Position numbers and translations under genes: made by a program. Shown piece by piece: positions 18,903-28,745 of a stretch of 64,000 nt of DNA (the first letter of the stretch is position 1; each line of letters begins with the position of its first letter). This stretch comes from Bradyrhizobium sp. Gha (GTDB lineage: Bacteria; Pseudomonadota; Alphaproteobacteria; Rhizobiales; Xanthobacteraceae), in the NCBI RefSeq assembly GCF_900113735.1, contig NZ_FOQM01000001.1:1-64000 (forward strand), read 5' to 3'. Under the pieces are notes generated by a model, which saw only the letters and a program-made list of their open reading frames with translations, had not been told where the DNA came from and did no database searches.

Positions 18903-20301
18903 TCACTGCCGCGCGACTCTTGACTCAAGGCCCTCCTCAGCCAGCCTGAACCGCAGCGTGAACTCGGCACCGCCGCCGGGTAGGTTGCCCACCGCGACCG
19001 TCGCGTCATGATCGTCGGCGACGCCGCGCACGATCGAAAGGCCGAGACCGGCGCCGTCCGTGCGCTGGCGATCGCTGCGCCAGAAGCGCTGGAAGATCAG
19101 CTCGCGTTCGGCTTCGGCAACGCCGGGGCCGCAATCGCGCACGCGTACCGAACCGTCGTCGCCGACCTCGACATCGACGGAGGTCTCCTTCGCGGTGAAC
19201 TTGATGGCGTTTTCGGCGAGGTTGAACACCGCGCGCTGGAGCATCTCGGAATTGCCGTGGATCAGCACGGGCGCGTCCGCGCCTTTGAGCGCGATGTCCT
19301 TGTGCTGCGCAATCGCCAACGGCGCGATCGCGCCCGACCACTTCGGCGCAGACGGCACGCAAATCAGCGGTCTCGCCGGGATCGAGCACCAGCGTGTCGA
19401 GTTCTGCGATCTCCAGCAATTGGGCGACGATGCGGCTCATGCCCGCGATGTCGTCATGCAGCGCTTGCCTGGCCTCTCGATCGCCAAGCATCTCGATCCG
19501 CGTGCGCAGGATCGCAAGGGGCGTGCGCAACTGATGGGCCGCGTCGGCCGTGAACTGGCGCTGCACGCGAAAACCGTCCTCGAGGCGGTCGAGCGCCTGG
19601 TTGACCGCCGTGACGAGCGGCACGATCTCGCGCGGAATCCGCTCGATCGGCAGGCGAATGTCCGTGCGGGCAGGGCCGATATTGCTGGCCTGTTCCGAGG
19701 CCTTCCACAGCGGCGCGATGGCGCGGCGGAAGATGATGATGTCGATGGCGAGCAAGATCAGAAGAATGGGAATGGTGATCCATCCGACCCGACGGAAGAA
19801 GTTGGACACGATGTCGTCGGTAATGACGTCGCGGTGGGACAGATCTTCCCCAACCCTGATGTGCACGGTCGTGCCGCCGATCGTCTGCGTCACACCCGCG
19901 CCCGAAATCGTGTCCGACCCCACGTCGCCGGTCTTGCGGTGCGAGGAGAATAGCAGGCGGCCGTCGCCATCGCGGATGTCGTACTGGTAGCGGCCGTAAG
20001 CCTCCGAATAGAGACCGCGAAGACTCTCCGGCAGATTGAACGTCACCTTGCCGTCGCCCTGGACCGCGATACGCTCGGCCAGCGCCTCGGCCTGGGCCCG
20101 CATCGCAGCGCGATGCAGCTGATCGATCTCCGAGTTCAGCAGCCAGAACAGGACCAATGGCAGGAAAATCGCGACCACTGCGACCGCGATGATGTGCAGG
20201 AACACGATGCGCGAGATCAGCGATTTGAACGACGGTGCGCGGGCTTTGGCTCCGGCCTCGTATCCAGTGCTGGACCCGTTCTGCGATCCGACCCGGGCCA
20301 C
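18903..20301 (-). pseudogene. sensor histidine kinase, frameshifted
   Basis: Two overlapping frames together make a full OmpR-partner kinase of about 465 residues. The first (from GTG 20301) has two membrane helices around a periplasmic sensor, a HAMP-like linker, and the phosphoacceptor His in DAAHQLRTPLAILR. It continues to LRAVCAEVV and then becomes Arg-rich nonsense. The second frame resumes with AIAPLAIAQHKDIALKG and holds the ATPase N-box (NLAENAIKFT) and G-box (DGAGLGLSIVRG). Removing one base of the CCC at 19333-19335 restores a single frame. Either a real mutation or a sequence error. The start is 1 bp after the response regulator stop. Confidence 0.85.
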
Positions 20302-20302
20302 G

Positions 20303-20977
20303 CTATTTCTCCTCGGCCATCATGTAGCCGACACCGCGGATGGTATGGATGACGACCCTGGCGCCGTGCTCGGTGAGCTGCTTGCGCAGGCGGGAGACAT
20401 AGACCTCGACCGCATTGGAGGCGACCTCGCCCTCGAGCCCGAAGATATGATCCTCGACATTCTTCTTCGGCACCACCCGGCCCTGCCGCCGCAACAGGAT
20501 CTCCAGCACCGATGTCTCGCGCGAGGAAATGATTCGCGGCTTGTCGTCGATGAAGATCTGGCGGCTCTCGGTGTCGTAGACGAGATTGGCGAGCCGCAAC
20601 GAGCGGCCGAGCAGCTGGCCCGGACGGCGCAGGATGGCCTCCAGCCGCGCAACCAGCTCCTCCATCGCGAACGGCTTTGCGAGATAATCGTCGGCGCCGC
20701 TGCGCAGGCCGGTGACGCGGTCCTGCACGCCGCCGCGTGCGGTCAGCACCAGCACCGGCAGCGGCTCCATCTGCCGGCGCAGCTCGCGCAGCACCGACAG
20801 GCCGTCGCCGTCGGGCAGGCCGAGGTCGAGAATCATCGCGGCATAGCTGACATTGTGTACCGCCTCGCGCGCCTCCTCGGTGCCGCCGACGATATCGCTC
20901 TCATAGCCGGCCGCCGCCAGCCCGCTGGCAACGAGCCGCGACAGCTCGACATTGTCCTCGACGATCAGAAGGCGCAT
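20303..20977 (-). CDS. OmpR-family response regulator
   Basis: A 224-residue two-domain regulator. The receiver has the acidic pocket (IVEDN), phosphorylated Asp in MILDLGLPDGDG near residue 51, and the Lys in LAKPFAMEEL. A winged-helix DNA-binding domain covers residues 125-220 (SSRETSVLEILLRRQGRVV and VEVYVSRLRKQL). It is the upstream partner of the histidine kinase, with 1 bp between. If the kinase is broken, this regulator has no cognate kinase in the window. Confidence 0.93.
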   Translation of the reverse strand: MRLLIVEDNVELSRLVASGLAAAGYESDIVGGTEEAREAVHNVSYAAMILDLGLPDGDGLSVLRELRRQMEPLPVLVLTARGGVQDRVTGLRSGADDYLAKPFAMEELVARLEAILRRPGQLLGRSLRLANLVYDTESRQIFIDDKPRIISSRETSVLEILLRRQGRVVPKKNVEDHIFGLEGEVASNAVEVYVSRLRKQLTEHGARVVIHTIRGVGYMMAEEK

Positions 20978-21417
20978 TGCACGTGGGTTCCGACAATTGT
21001 CATTCGGGCGGTGGGACGCATATTGCTACTCCCATTCGACGTGAATGGAAGTGCCGATCTGCCAGTCACATCGAAAAAGCATCACACTCGAACGAGGGTC
21101 GCTACCACGCTCGCTTGAGAAAAATTGAGGTGCGCTCAATCATGGCGATCCGCCGCCGATCGTCGAAGTGCGGATGGTCTGCGACCAGACCTGCAACTGC
21201 TGGCCAACGCGCTATCGGGAACGCCGGCCGCTGCTCGCCGATCGCCCTGATCTCGCCTGTCGGCAGCCTGCAACGGAGCGCCCTGCCCTCGGCGATTACA
21301 ACGGTCACTACCGCACCGGACCCGCAACCGGCGTCGGGTTTGACAGTCTCGGTGCCCGCGAATTGCCGTTCCCGTTCTGAAGCAGAACTCATCGCAGGCT
21401 TGAGCAGCAACTGCCGC
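20978..21417. other. intergenic region with one weak reading frame
   Basis: A 440-bp gap between two minus-strand genes. A 102-residue minus-strand frame (21102-21410, start near MSSASERERQF) is open but lacks a ribosome site and has no recognised motif. I do not call it a gene. The response regulator promoter should be at 20978-21060. Confidence 0.4.
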
Positions 21418-22176
21418 TCATCCGAGATAGCCGGACACGCCGTCCCACAGCAGCTTCAGCGCGGTGACGACGAGCAAGCCGTAGCAAGCGCGAAAAATCT
21501 GCCGCTGGTCGAGCCGCGCGTGCAGGCGCCAGCCGAGCCAGACGCCTGCGGGAACGGCGAAGAGGCAGATCGCCATCACGATCCATTCGTTGCCGCTCGG
21601 CCGCGTCAGCAGCAGCCATGGCACCGCCTTGGTCGCGTTGCCGACAGTGAAGAACAGGCTGGTCGTCCCGGCGTAGACCTCCTTGATGAGACCAAGCGGC
21701 AGCAGGTACATCGCCAGCGGCGGTCCCCCGGAATGCGCGACCATGGTCGTGAGGCCGGAGGCAAGCCCTGCAGCGATCGCTTTCGGCCTCGAGCGCGGCG
21801 CAATGACCAGCTTCGGATCGCCAAAAAACCACAGGCCGACGAAAATCAAGGTCACGACGGCCATAACGATCGCGACGGCGCGGTGGTCCAGCACACGGAA
21901 CAGGAAATAGCCGAGAGCGATGCCGATCACGAGTCCGGGCAACAGCAGCGCAAGATCTGGTTTCGACCAGGTCGAGGGCTTCCAGTAGCGCAGCGCGAAC
22001 AGGTCCATCGCAACGAACAACGGCGCGAGCAGGCCGCCAGCCGTCACGGGGTCCATGACGAACGACAGCAGCGGGATGCCGACGATCGAGAAGCCACCGC
22101 CGAACGCCCCTTTCATAAAACAGATCAGAAACACGCCGGCGAAAGCGATGAGGACGGTGCTGACGGTCAGATCCAT
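21418..22176 (-). CDS. TauE/SafE family sulfite exporter-like permease
   Basis: A 252-residue membrane protein with about eight helices. The opening LICFMKGAFGGGFSIVGIPLL is the first TauE/SafE repeat and AAGLASGLTTMVAHSGGPPLAMYLLP the second. The family moves sulfite, sulfoacetate or other organic anions across the inner membrane. ATG at 22176 follows GCGGAGGCGAAT, a good ribosome site. No sulfur metabolism genes adjoin it, so the substrate is open. Confidence 0.9.
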   Translation of the reverse strand: MDLTVSTVLIAFAGVFLICFMKGAFGGGFSIVGIPLLSFVMDPVTAGGLLAPLFVAMDLFALRYWKPSTWSKPDLALLLPGLVIGIALGYFLFRVLDHRAVAIVMAVVTLIFVGLWFFGDPKLVIAPRSRPKAIAAGLASGLTTMVAHSGGPPLAMYLLPLGLIKEVYAGTTSLFFTVGNATKAVPWLLLTRPSGNEWIVMAICLFAVPAGVWLGWRLHARLDQRQIFRACYGLLVVTALKLLWDGVSGYLG

Positions 22177-22210
22177 ATTCGCCTCCGCGGCCGCCTGGCG
22201 ATCCGTCCCT

Positions 22211-22330
22211 CTATGAAGTCTTGCGGCGCGACGTAGCTTCGCTCCGGAAAAACAGGCGGGGCAGCGCGGAGGGAACGCCAAACGACAATCCGATGAAGGC
22301 GAGGAACAGGTCGAGATAACTGGGGTGCAT
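22211..22330 (-). CDS. possible 39-residue membrane peptide
   Basis: A short frame starting MHPSYLDLFLAF with one hydrophobic helix (residues 5-25) and a basic tail (RLFFRSEATSRRK). It precedes the permease gene on the same strand by 34 bp. The ribosome site is weak (GAGCTAGAACG). It may be a leader peptide or chance. Confidence 0.25.
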   Translation of the reverse strand: MHPSYLDLFLAFIGLSFGVPSALPRLFFRSEATSRRKTS

Positions 22331-22504
22331 CGTTCTAGCTCTACGGTTCCGGGGTAACCCGGTGCAATTTCCTGATTGCCCTGAATATGCTCCGATGCAA
22401 AGGTGAGGACAATAACTACATTGATCTCGGTGCAATATCATTCGGTGCCGGACCCAGCCGCCCGTCCCCGGACCGGCCATGGGGTCCGGTACAAGCGCGC
22501 AGCC

Positions 22505-23024
22505 TCAATGTCCGCCAAAATAATAGACAACCAAGTGCGTGAACGCCTCGGGCGAGGTCTCCGGCAGATTCTTGGTGGGATGCACGTGCCAGCTGGCGAA
22601 CACGAGATGATCGGGAGCGTGCATGTGGAGGGCACGGATGGCATCGATGTTCTGCTCCGCACTCGCCAACCACGCACCATCAGCGACGTAGCCTTCGACA
22701 TGCTTCCCACTGCTCGTTCCCCGTCAGCATGCCGATGCCGATGGCGAGCGCAATGTGGTTCTGCTTCAGGAAGGCGTAGAACTGACGGAGCTTGTCTGGG
22801 GGGCCATTGGTCACCAGGTTCTGGTCGATGCTGAACACCGCAACGTGCTGCTTCGCCGATTGCCAGGGCGCGTCCGGCACGAACATCTGCCAGAAATCCG
22901 CGGCCCCGCCATAGGTCGGGTCATTGCTGGAGATCCACACCTGCGGCTCCGCCGCGCGCGCCGGCCATCCCGCCCCAATGCTGAACAGCAACAGCGCGGC
23001 AAAGTACCTGACACATCGCGACAT
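22505..23024 (-). pseudogene. secreted protein of unknown function, frameshifted
   Basis: The first frame begins MSRCVRYFAALLL, with a signal peptide ending ARA and mature AEPQVWISSNDPTYGGAADF. It reads well to GIGMLTGNEQW, then turns to nonsense (EACRRLRR). In the neighbouring frame, reading resumes as KHVEGYVADGAWLASAEQN and runs to VVYYFGGH and a stop at 22505. Removing one base of the CCC at 22706-22708 joins them into a 172-residue protein. The fold may be a TIM-barrel type (strand VAVFSIDQNLV), which is a guess. Either decay or sequence error. Confidence 0.7.
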
Positions 23025-23213
23025 CGCGAACCTCGCCGAAGCCAATGCAGCAATCTCGTCGCACAGGAACGCGAGTTGCTTGATCAGTGTACTCAGCGCC
23101 CGTGTCACAGGAAGGCATGGTCGATATCACAATCGCGGACCAGCTTGTCCTGCAGACCAACCGTGGACCAGTCTTGAGCATAGAACGCTTTTTTTCTGGG
23201 CCGCAGCGTCAGA

Positions 23214-24197
23214 TCAATTTGATATGCGATCCGACTCCATTGGCTTCGCACGCAAGGTTTTCAGCATGACGTCAGTCGCCACCCCATCCGCACACATTCC
23301 TTCCGCCGCCTGACCGAAATCGACGAGGCTATGATATGTTGGTCCCCGGGCCTTCATGAGCGGAACAAGCCAGGCAGCATGTCCACGCGATTCCAGCCCC
23401 TTGAAATACAACTCCTGCGTTGAGAACGGGATGTTCGAGTCACGCGGATCGGAGATGAGAAAAATCCTGCGCGCAGGTTGATCCGGTATTTGCTTCAGCG
23501 AGTCATAAGGATCAAAGAAGACTTCCGTCTTGAGGCGACTGACCCATCCCCTCGCCTTCAATCGCGCGCGATATGCTGCAGCCGGAGACGAAAGAACGAC
23601 GCACTGAAGGTCGTTGCGCCGAGCAAGCAGCTCTGCCGCCAGCGTCCCGCCTCCACTGTGGCCTCCGAGCACCCAGCTGGCAATGCCATAGCGTGACTTC
23701 AAAGTATCGATTGCAGCGGCCATCAGCTTCGCTTCCAGCGGCGTATGCCTTACGTCGTAGTGCTTTCCTGCACTTCCGTACGTACCCGGTCTGGCCAGGA
23801 AAATGAACGGCACTCCGTATCGTCCGGATTGCACTTTCGATTGCTCGATCATCGCTGCGACGCCAAGGCCAGCCTGGTGGCGCACACCGTTGGGCCCGCC
23901 CATCACGTCCCCCGGCATCCACACGATGGCAAGGGAGTTTTGTCCGTCGGTCTTCAACCCGGCGGCGTAGTATCTGAGGCAATAGCCAGTGTCCTCTACG
24001 CTGACCCAGACGGCGGTTTGACGCCCCTCCATCTCCTTGCAGGCTTGACGCGAAATCTGCAGTCCGTTGATGACTTTGACTGGATCGAACATCTCGTCGT
24101 CAGGCAGGGACTGCGCCAGAGCGTGCGGCGAAATCAGCAGCGAACTTGCACTCACGACCAGCGAAATGATCGCCGTGATCTTAGTGAACTTCGGCAT
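23214..24197 (-). CDS. exported alpha/beta hydrolase
   Basis: A 327-residue protein with a signal peptide (residues 1-28, ending ALAQ). The nucleophile elbow is GGHSGGGT near residue 178, with a preceding strand (ASWVLGG) and a late Asp in ISDPRDSN. His in the last region (TYHSLVDFG) could complete the triad. The oxyanion region has FLARPGTYGSAG. Substrate unknown. It is divergent from the monooxygenase fragment. Confidence 0.8.
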   Translation of the reverse strand: MPKFTKITAIISLVVSASSLLISPHALAQSLPDDEMFDPVKVINGLQISRQACKEMEGRQTAVWVSVEDTGYCLRYYAAGLKTDGQNSLAIVWMPGDVMGGPNGVRHQAGLGVAAMIEQSKVQSGRYGVPFIFLARPGTYGSAGKHYDVRHTPLEAKLMAAAIDTLKSRYGIASWVLGGHSGGGTLAAELLARRNDLQCVVLSSPAAAYRARLKARGWVSRLKTEVFFDPYDSLKQIPDQPARRIFLISDPRDSNIPFSTQELYFKGLESRGHAAWLVPLMKARGPTYHSLVDFGQAAEGMCADGVATDVMLKTLRAKPMESDRISN

Positions 24198-24277
24198 CGA
24201 GGCTTCCGGCTTCCTTGTTGTCGAACATACCCTCGTCTTGGCATGCTTGGCACGGCATCACAACTGCATGAGGCAGG

Positions 24278-24514
24278 TTGACCAATTCGGACGTCATCAT
24301 TGTCGGCGCTGGCCCAGCAGGCCTTGCATGCGCGGTCAGTATCGGTGCGACCGGGCTGAACGCAACATCATTGGAAAACGAAACTACGGTCGGTTCGGTC
24401 TGGCGGCGCCATTGCGATCGTCTTCATCTCCGCATGGATCGTGGTCATTCTGGCTGCGCGGGAGACCCGCAGCCATTCGTTAAAATTCTAATTGCCTGCG
24501 GTTCAGAATCTTAG
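24278..24514 (+). pseudogene. flavin-containing monooxygenase, N-terminal remnant
   Basis: The frame opens with SDVIIVGAGPAGLACAVSI, a clear FAD-binding GxGxxG fold, and continues with TTVGSVWRRHCDRLHL and RGHSG, as in YUCCA/FMO-type monooxygenases, where this segment holds the flavin and precedes the NADP motif. It then ends after 78 residues instead of about 400-600. The start is a TTG at 24278. The rest of the gene is gone, with lemA beginning 40 bp on. It cannot be active. Confidence 0.75.
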
Positions 24515-24553
24515 CGCCGCCCCTGTAAAGACCTCCTGCAAACCAGATTTTCA

Positions 24554-25210
24554 ATGGGGCGTATTATGGCTGCAGCCGAACAGAATTTCTCTCAAGCCAT
24601 CGATCTGCCGGGCCGACTGATTTACATCACCAATTTCACGCTGGATCATTGGTGGATATGGCCCCTGGCCGCCGCTGCGATCTGGCTGACGCTGAAAATC
24701 CGCTCGCAGCATGCGCTGCTCGCCCAGCTCGACGAACGCGCGGACGCGGCCTTCGGCGATGTCGACGCGCTGCTGGTCGAGCGCCACACGCTGGTCGGCA
24801 ATCTCGTCGAAATCGTGCGCGCCTTCGCGGCCAAGGAGCACCAGGTGATCCGGGACGTGCTCGATGCGCGCGTCGACGCGCTGGAAGCGATCAGCGCCAA
24901 GGGTGGCGTGATGCAGACCGAGACGCAGATCGCCAATGTCCTGCAAAATCTCTTCGCGGTCAGCGAGAACTATCCCAGCCTTGCCAGCGCTGCTCACTAC
25001 AGCACGCTGCGCTCCGACCTGATCCGGATCGAGGATCGCATCACCGCCGCGCGCAAGTTCTACAATCTGGCCGTAGAGGAACTCAACTCGGTCCGTCGCG
25101 CCTTCCCCGGCAACTTCATCGCCATGATCGGGCACAATCCCCCGCGCCAGAAATTCGCGCTCGGCGAGCGTCGCGCGGAGCTGACGGAGCCGGTCAAGAT
25201 CGCACTCTGA
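24554..25210 (+). CDS. lemA: LemA family protein
   Basis: A 218-residue protein with one membrane helix near residues 32-50 (HWWIWPLAAAAIWLTLKI) and a long helical cytosolic or periplasmic bundle. LemA marks are RADAAFGDVDALLVERHTLVGNLVEIV and RKFYNLAVEELNSVRRAFPGN. Starts at 24554 or 24566 (MAAAEQN) are possible. It is followed 29 bp later by an M48 membrane protease; LemA plus M48 (HtpX-like) pairs are common and suggest a membrane quality-control or envelope stress role. Confidence 0.9.
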   Translation: MGRIMAAAEQNFSQAIDLPGRLIYITNFTLDHWWIWPLAAAAIWLTLKIRSQHALLAQLDERADAAFGDVDALLVERHTLVGNLVEIVRAFAAKEHQVIRDVLDARVDALEAISAKGGVMQTETQIANVLQNLFAVSENYPSLASAAHYSTLRSDLIRIEDRITAARKFYNLAVEELNSVRRAFPGNFIAMIGHNPPRQKFALGERRAELTEPVKIAL

Positions 25211-25239
25211 GCCCAAGGGCGCGCAGGAAGGGTCGAGCC

Positions 25240-26949
25240 ATGGCGGTTCACGGCTACATCACCCACGCCGCGCACAACAGGCGGTGGACGGCGTTGCTGG
25301 TGCTGGGCTACGTGCTGGCCTTCGAGGTCATCGGCGCCTTCGTTCTGACGATGGGCCTACTCTACTGGGACCACGAGCATACCATTCTGACTGATCCGGC
25401 TGGTTATGCGCTGCGCTACGCGGCGCCGATTGCCGTCGTGGCCGGACTGGTGTTCTGGCGGATCTACAGGGGTCACGCAAAGGCCGTGACGCAGGCGCTC
25501 AACGTCCGGATCGTGACCCGCCAAGACGAGCCTCGTTTCGTTCAGATCGCCGAGGAGCAATGCACCGCACTCGGCGTTCGCCTGCCGCGCTTCGGGATCA
25601 TCGAGGTGAGCGAGCCCAACGCGGTGACCGCGGGCGAAGGGCCGACAAAAGGTCTGATCGCGGTCACACGCGGCCTGCTCGATCGGCTCGACGACGACGA
25701 GCTTGCCGCAGTTCTGGCCCATGAAGCCTCCCATATCCGGCACGGCGATACCAGGCTTCTGGCGGCCAACCACGCGTTGATGCGTACCGCCGTCATCCTG
25801 CACGTGAATAATCCGCTGCGCCTGGAAGACTGGCGGCAGGTGGTCCTCGTCGTGCTGGTGCCACCCATGCTGCTGCTATTGCTCGTGAGCAGCGCCCTGA
25901 CGTCATTTTCCATGCAGCTCTCGCGCGCCGCGCGGCGGGGGCTAAAACTTGGCCGCGACCACATCGCCGACGGCGAAGCCATTCGCGTCACGCATTTCCC
26001 GGAGGCGTTGCTGAGCGCGATCACGAAGATCGGTGGCCGCGGCGCCTTTGCAGGCAGCGAGCGCGTCGAAGGCATGCTGTTTGACGGGCGCGCCGATCAT
26101 GAAGGCGGAACCCACCCCGCCATCGCGGATCGGCTCGACGCCATCCGCAGCCTTGGCGGCGAACTGTTGAATCCCGCGCGGCAGCGCCTCGATACGCGCG
26201 TTTCCACGCAGCCCGTGTTCGGCCGGCGCACGCGGGAATTTGCCGCCGCGACGGCCTACCCGCGTCATGCGTCAGGCGTGCCGTTGGAGCGGCCACGCCC
26301 GCCAAGCCCATTTCCCTTGCTCCTCTGTTTCACCGACCGCGACCTGTTCATGCAGTGGCAGAATGCCTGCGAGACCTGGGCGGAAGCGCAACTGAACGAG
26401 CGCCACATCCTGGGCGTGATGCCCAAGATGATGATCCCGCTCGGCCTAGCCTTCGCGGCAATGCTCTTCATCTACTGGCCGAAGGATGGAAACCTGTCCA
26501 GGCTGGCGGAAGTGATGAACCCGGTCAGGATCGTGGATCTCATGCGACAGGTGAATTCCGGGCCGCCGGCAGGTGTCTTCAAGCAGATCGGACAAAAGGA
26601 TGCTTCCGCTCCTCCCGCCGGACAATCCAGTTTCGGCGGCAGTCATTCATCTGAGCAGAACGGACATCTGCCGACGGAGCCATCAGGCTTCTTGCGCGTC
26701 TTGGTGTTGGGTCTCGTCGCGCTCGCGATCTTCAAACGGAAGCTTTATCGAAGATTCTTCGGAAAACTCTTCGGCCATGCCGAGTCGCACGAGATCGACC
26801 GTAGCAAGCCGCGCTGGGCCGACGTCAGTGAGGCCGAGTTGATTGCCAGGAGCGAGCAGCTTGCCAGGGGCGAGCAGCTCAAATGGCGTGCCCAGCCGCC
26901 GCCGAACGCAGCGCATTCAGCTCCGGTGTTCGGTCGAAGGCGAGTGTAG
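25240..26949 (+). CDS. M48 family membrane metalloprotease
   Basis: A 569-residue protease. Two N-terminal helices (residues 18-42 and 55-75) precede the catalytic domain, where VLAHEASHIRHGDTR near residue 163 is the HExxH zinc site; the third ligand is likely in the following GRDHIADGEA segment. Two more membrane helices follow near residue 205, then a long tail with a helix near 400 and another near 490. Longer than classic HtpX (about 290). Coupled to lemA upstream, so likely a membrane-protein quality-control protease. Confidence 0.88.
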   Translation: MAVHGYITHAAHNRRWTALLVLGYVLAFEVIGAFVLTMGLLYWDHEHTILTDPAGYALRYAAPIAVVAGLVFWRIYRGHAKAVTQALNVRIVTRQDEPRFVQIAEEQCTALGVRLPRFGIIEVSEPNAVTAGEGPTKGLIAVTRGLLDRLDDDELAAVLAHEASHIRHGDTRLLAANHALMRTAVILHVNNPLRLEDWRQVVLVVLVPPMLLLLLVSSALTSFSMQLSRAARRGLKLGRDHIADGEAIRVTHFPEALLSAITKIGGRGAFAGSERVEGMLFDGRADHEGGTHPAIADRLDAIRSLGGELLNPARQRLDTRVSTQPVFGRRTREFAAATAYPRHASGVPLERPRPPSPFPLLLCFTDRDLFMQWQNACETWAEAQLNERHILGVMPKMMIPLGLAFAAMLFIYWPKDGNLSRLAEVMNPVRIVDLMRQVNSGPPAGVFKQIGQKDASAPPAGQSSFGGSHSSEQNGHLPTEPSGFLRVLVLGLVALAIFKRKLYRRFFGKLFGHAESHEIDRSKPRWADVSEAELIARSEQLARGEQLKWRAQPPPNAAHSAPVFGRRRV

Positions 26950-26964
26950 ATCCCATGCCGCAAC

Positions 26965-27309
26965 TCATTTGGAACGATGCTCCCGAAAAGCGGCTCTGAG
27001 CTCGGCTAGCTGGCCGCTCGTCGCTCCCCGCTCCGCCTCGGTCCGATTGGTCGGAAAATCCATGTAAGCAATCGGCCGATCGAACTGACTGTCCGTGAAG
27101 TCATATCGCCGCCCCTCGATCCTGTTGTAGAAATGATCGCCCGCCGGGAGCGGCGTCTTCAGCAGATCGCCACCGAAGAGCTCATGAATGAGCAGCGCCG
27201 TGACACTGCATTGCCCGGCCGCGGGATTGTTCGGCGTCCATTGGCTGGCTGTCGACAGCGACCATGCCCTGCGCAGCGCGCTCTGAATCTCGTCGGGCTC
27301 AAAGCTCAT
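26965..27309 (-). CDS. YunG-like small protein
   Basis: A 114-residue protein beginning MSFEPDEIQSALRRAW. The pattern NPAAGQCSVTALLIHELFGGDLL, then HFYNRIEGRRYDFTDSQF, matches YunG-type proteins, which have a conserved QC dyad followed by His and Asp like a small papain-fold enzyme. Function unknown. ATG at 27309 was taken rather than a longer frame that runs through the neighbour's shadow. Confidence 0.75.
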   Translation of the reverse strand: MSFEPDEIQSALRRAWSLSTASQWTPNNPAAGQCSVTALLIHELFGGDLLKTPLPAGDHFYNRIEGRRYDFTDSQFDRPIAYMDFPTNRTEAERGATSGQLAELRAAFREHRSK

Positions 27310-27379
27310 TGTCGTTTCCAGATCATTGCGAAGACCCCGGAGCTCTCGGTCCGGGGCCCGTAGTCGCGAGATGCCGCGC

Positions 27380-28468
27380 TCAGCTCTGCGCGTGCCGCGC
27401 CATGAAGACGTCGTAGCCGACCTCGGCGACCTGGAACCAGGCATAGCCGTCGCTGGAGAACTTTGCGAGGCTGTCGTGGACCTTCTTGAAGTTCGCGTTG
27501 GTCGCGCCGACTTCGGCGTGCAGCTCCTTGGCGGCCTTGTAGCAGGCATCCATGATGGGGGGCGAGAACGCGTGCAGCTTGGTGCCGCTGGCGAGCAGCT
27601 TCTTCAGCGCCAGCGGATTGGCCTGGTCGTAGCGCGCCATCATGTAGTTGTTGGCGGTGTGACCGGCCTGCTCGAGCACGCTCTGGTAATATTTCGGCAG
27701 CGCATTCCATTTGTCGAGGTTGACGAAGGCGAGCAGCATCGGCCCGCCTTCCCACCAGCCGGGATAGTAGTAGTGCGGCGCGATCTTGTAGAAGCCGAGC
27801 TTCTCGTCGTCATAGGGGCCGACCCATTCGGCGGCGTCGATGGTGCCTTTCTCCAGCGCCGGATAGATGTCGCCGCCGGCGAGCTGCTGCGGCACCACGC
27901 CGAGCTTCTGCAGCACACGGCCGGCGAAGCCGCCGATGCGGAATTTCATGCCGCTGAGATCCGCGGGCGTGTTGATCTCTTTCCTGAACCACCCGCCCAT
28001 CTGGCAGCCGGTGTTGCCCGCCAGCAGCGAGATGACGTTGTAGCTCTTGTAGAACTCGTTGAGCACCTCGCGCCCGCCACCCTGCATGTACCAGGCCTGG
28101 TTGATGCGCATGTTCGGGCCGAAGGGCACCGACGAGCCGAAGGTGAAAGTCGGGTCCTTGCCGAAATAATAGTATGATGCGGTGTGGCCCATCTCGCAGG
28201 TCGCGTTCTGCACGGCATCCAGCACTTGAAGGCCCGGCACGATCTCGCCGGCCGCAAAAGTCTGGATCTGGAATTTGTTGTCGGTCGCTTCCGCAACCAT
28301 CTTGCTCATCATCTCGGCGCCGCCATAGAGCGTATCGAGCGATTTCGGCCAGCTCGTCGGCATGCGCCATTTGATCTCCGGCATCGACTGCGCGATCGCG
28401 GGCGCCGCGAGCGTGGCGGCACCGGCCGCAGCAAGCCCCGTGACCTTGATGAAATCTCTTCTCTTCAT
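27380..28468 (-). CDS. TRAP transporter solute-binding protein 1 (DctP/TakP type)
   Basis: A 362-residue periplasmic protein with a twin-arginine-type leader MKRRDFIKVTG...APAIAQ. The binding-domain marks are [35 protein letters not shown] with the Arg that grips carboxylate, and [19 protein letters not shown]. It resembles TakP-type alpha-keto-acid binding proteins. The second copy follows the same pattern 512 bp upstream. The only permease pair in the window is dctQM at 15 kb. Stands in its own unit. Confidence 0.92.
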   Translation of the reverse strand: MKRRDFIKVTGLAAAGAATLAAPAIAQSMPEIKWRMPTSWPKSLDTLYGGAEMMSKMVAEATDNKFQIQTFAAGEIVPGLQVLDAVQNATCEMGHTASYYYFGKDPTFTFGSSVPFGPNMRINQAWYMQGGGREVLNEFYKSYNVISLLAGNTGCQMGGWFRKEINTPADLSGMKFRIGGFAGRVLQKLGVVPQQLAGGDIYPALEKGTIDAAEWVGPYDDEKLGFYKIAPHYYYPGWWEGGPMLLAFVNLDKWNALPKYYQSVLEQAGHTANNYMMARYDQANPLALKKLLASGTKLHAFSPPIMDACYKAAKELHAEVGATNANFKKVHDSLAKFSSDGYAWFQVAEVGYDVFMARHAQS

Positions 28469-28745
28469 GGTTTCCTGCCCCTGATGTATCGGTGATTGTG
28501 AGCCTTCTTGCCGAGGCTTGGAGGAGAGCATGACGCAGCGCCGGGCCGAATGCCATCGTGATCGCACTGCGGCAAAGAAAAAGCCGGGTTCTACACGGGG
28601 CTAGGCGGCCCGGTCTTGCGACTAAAGCCTTAGAGGTGCGCGCCGAAGCTCATCGCCCTGAACATTGGCCCAACAGAATTCGGATTAAGCGATTATGGAT
28701 TCATGCCACTGTTTTGCCCGACGGGTCAAGCTCAACTCTATCCCA

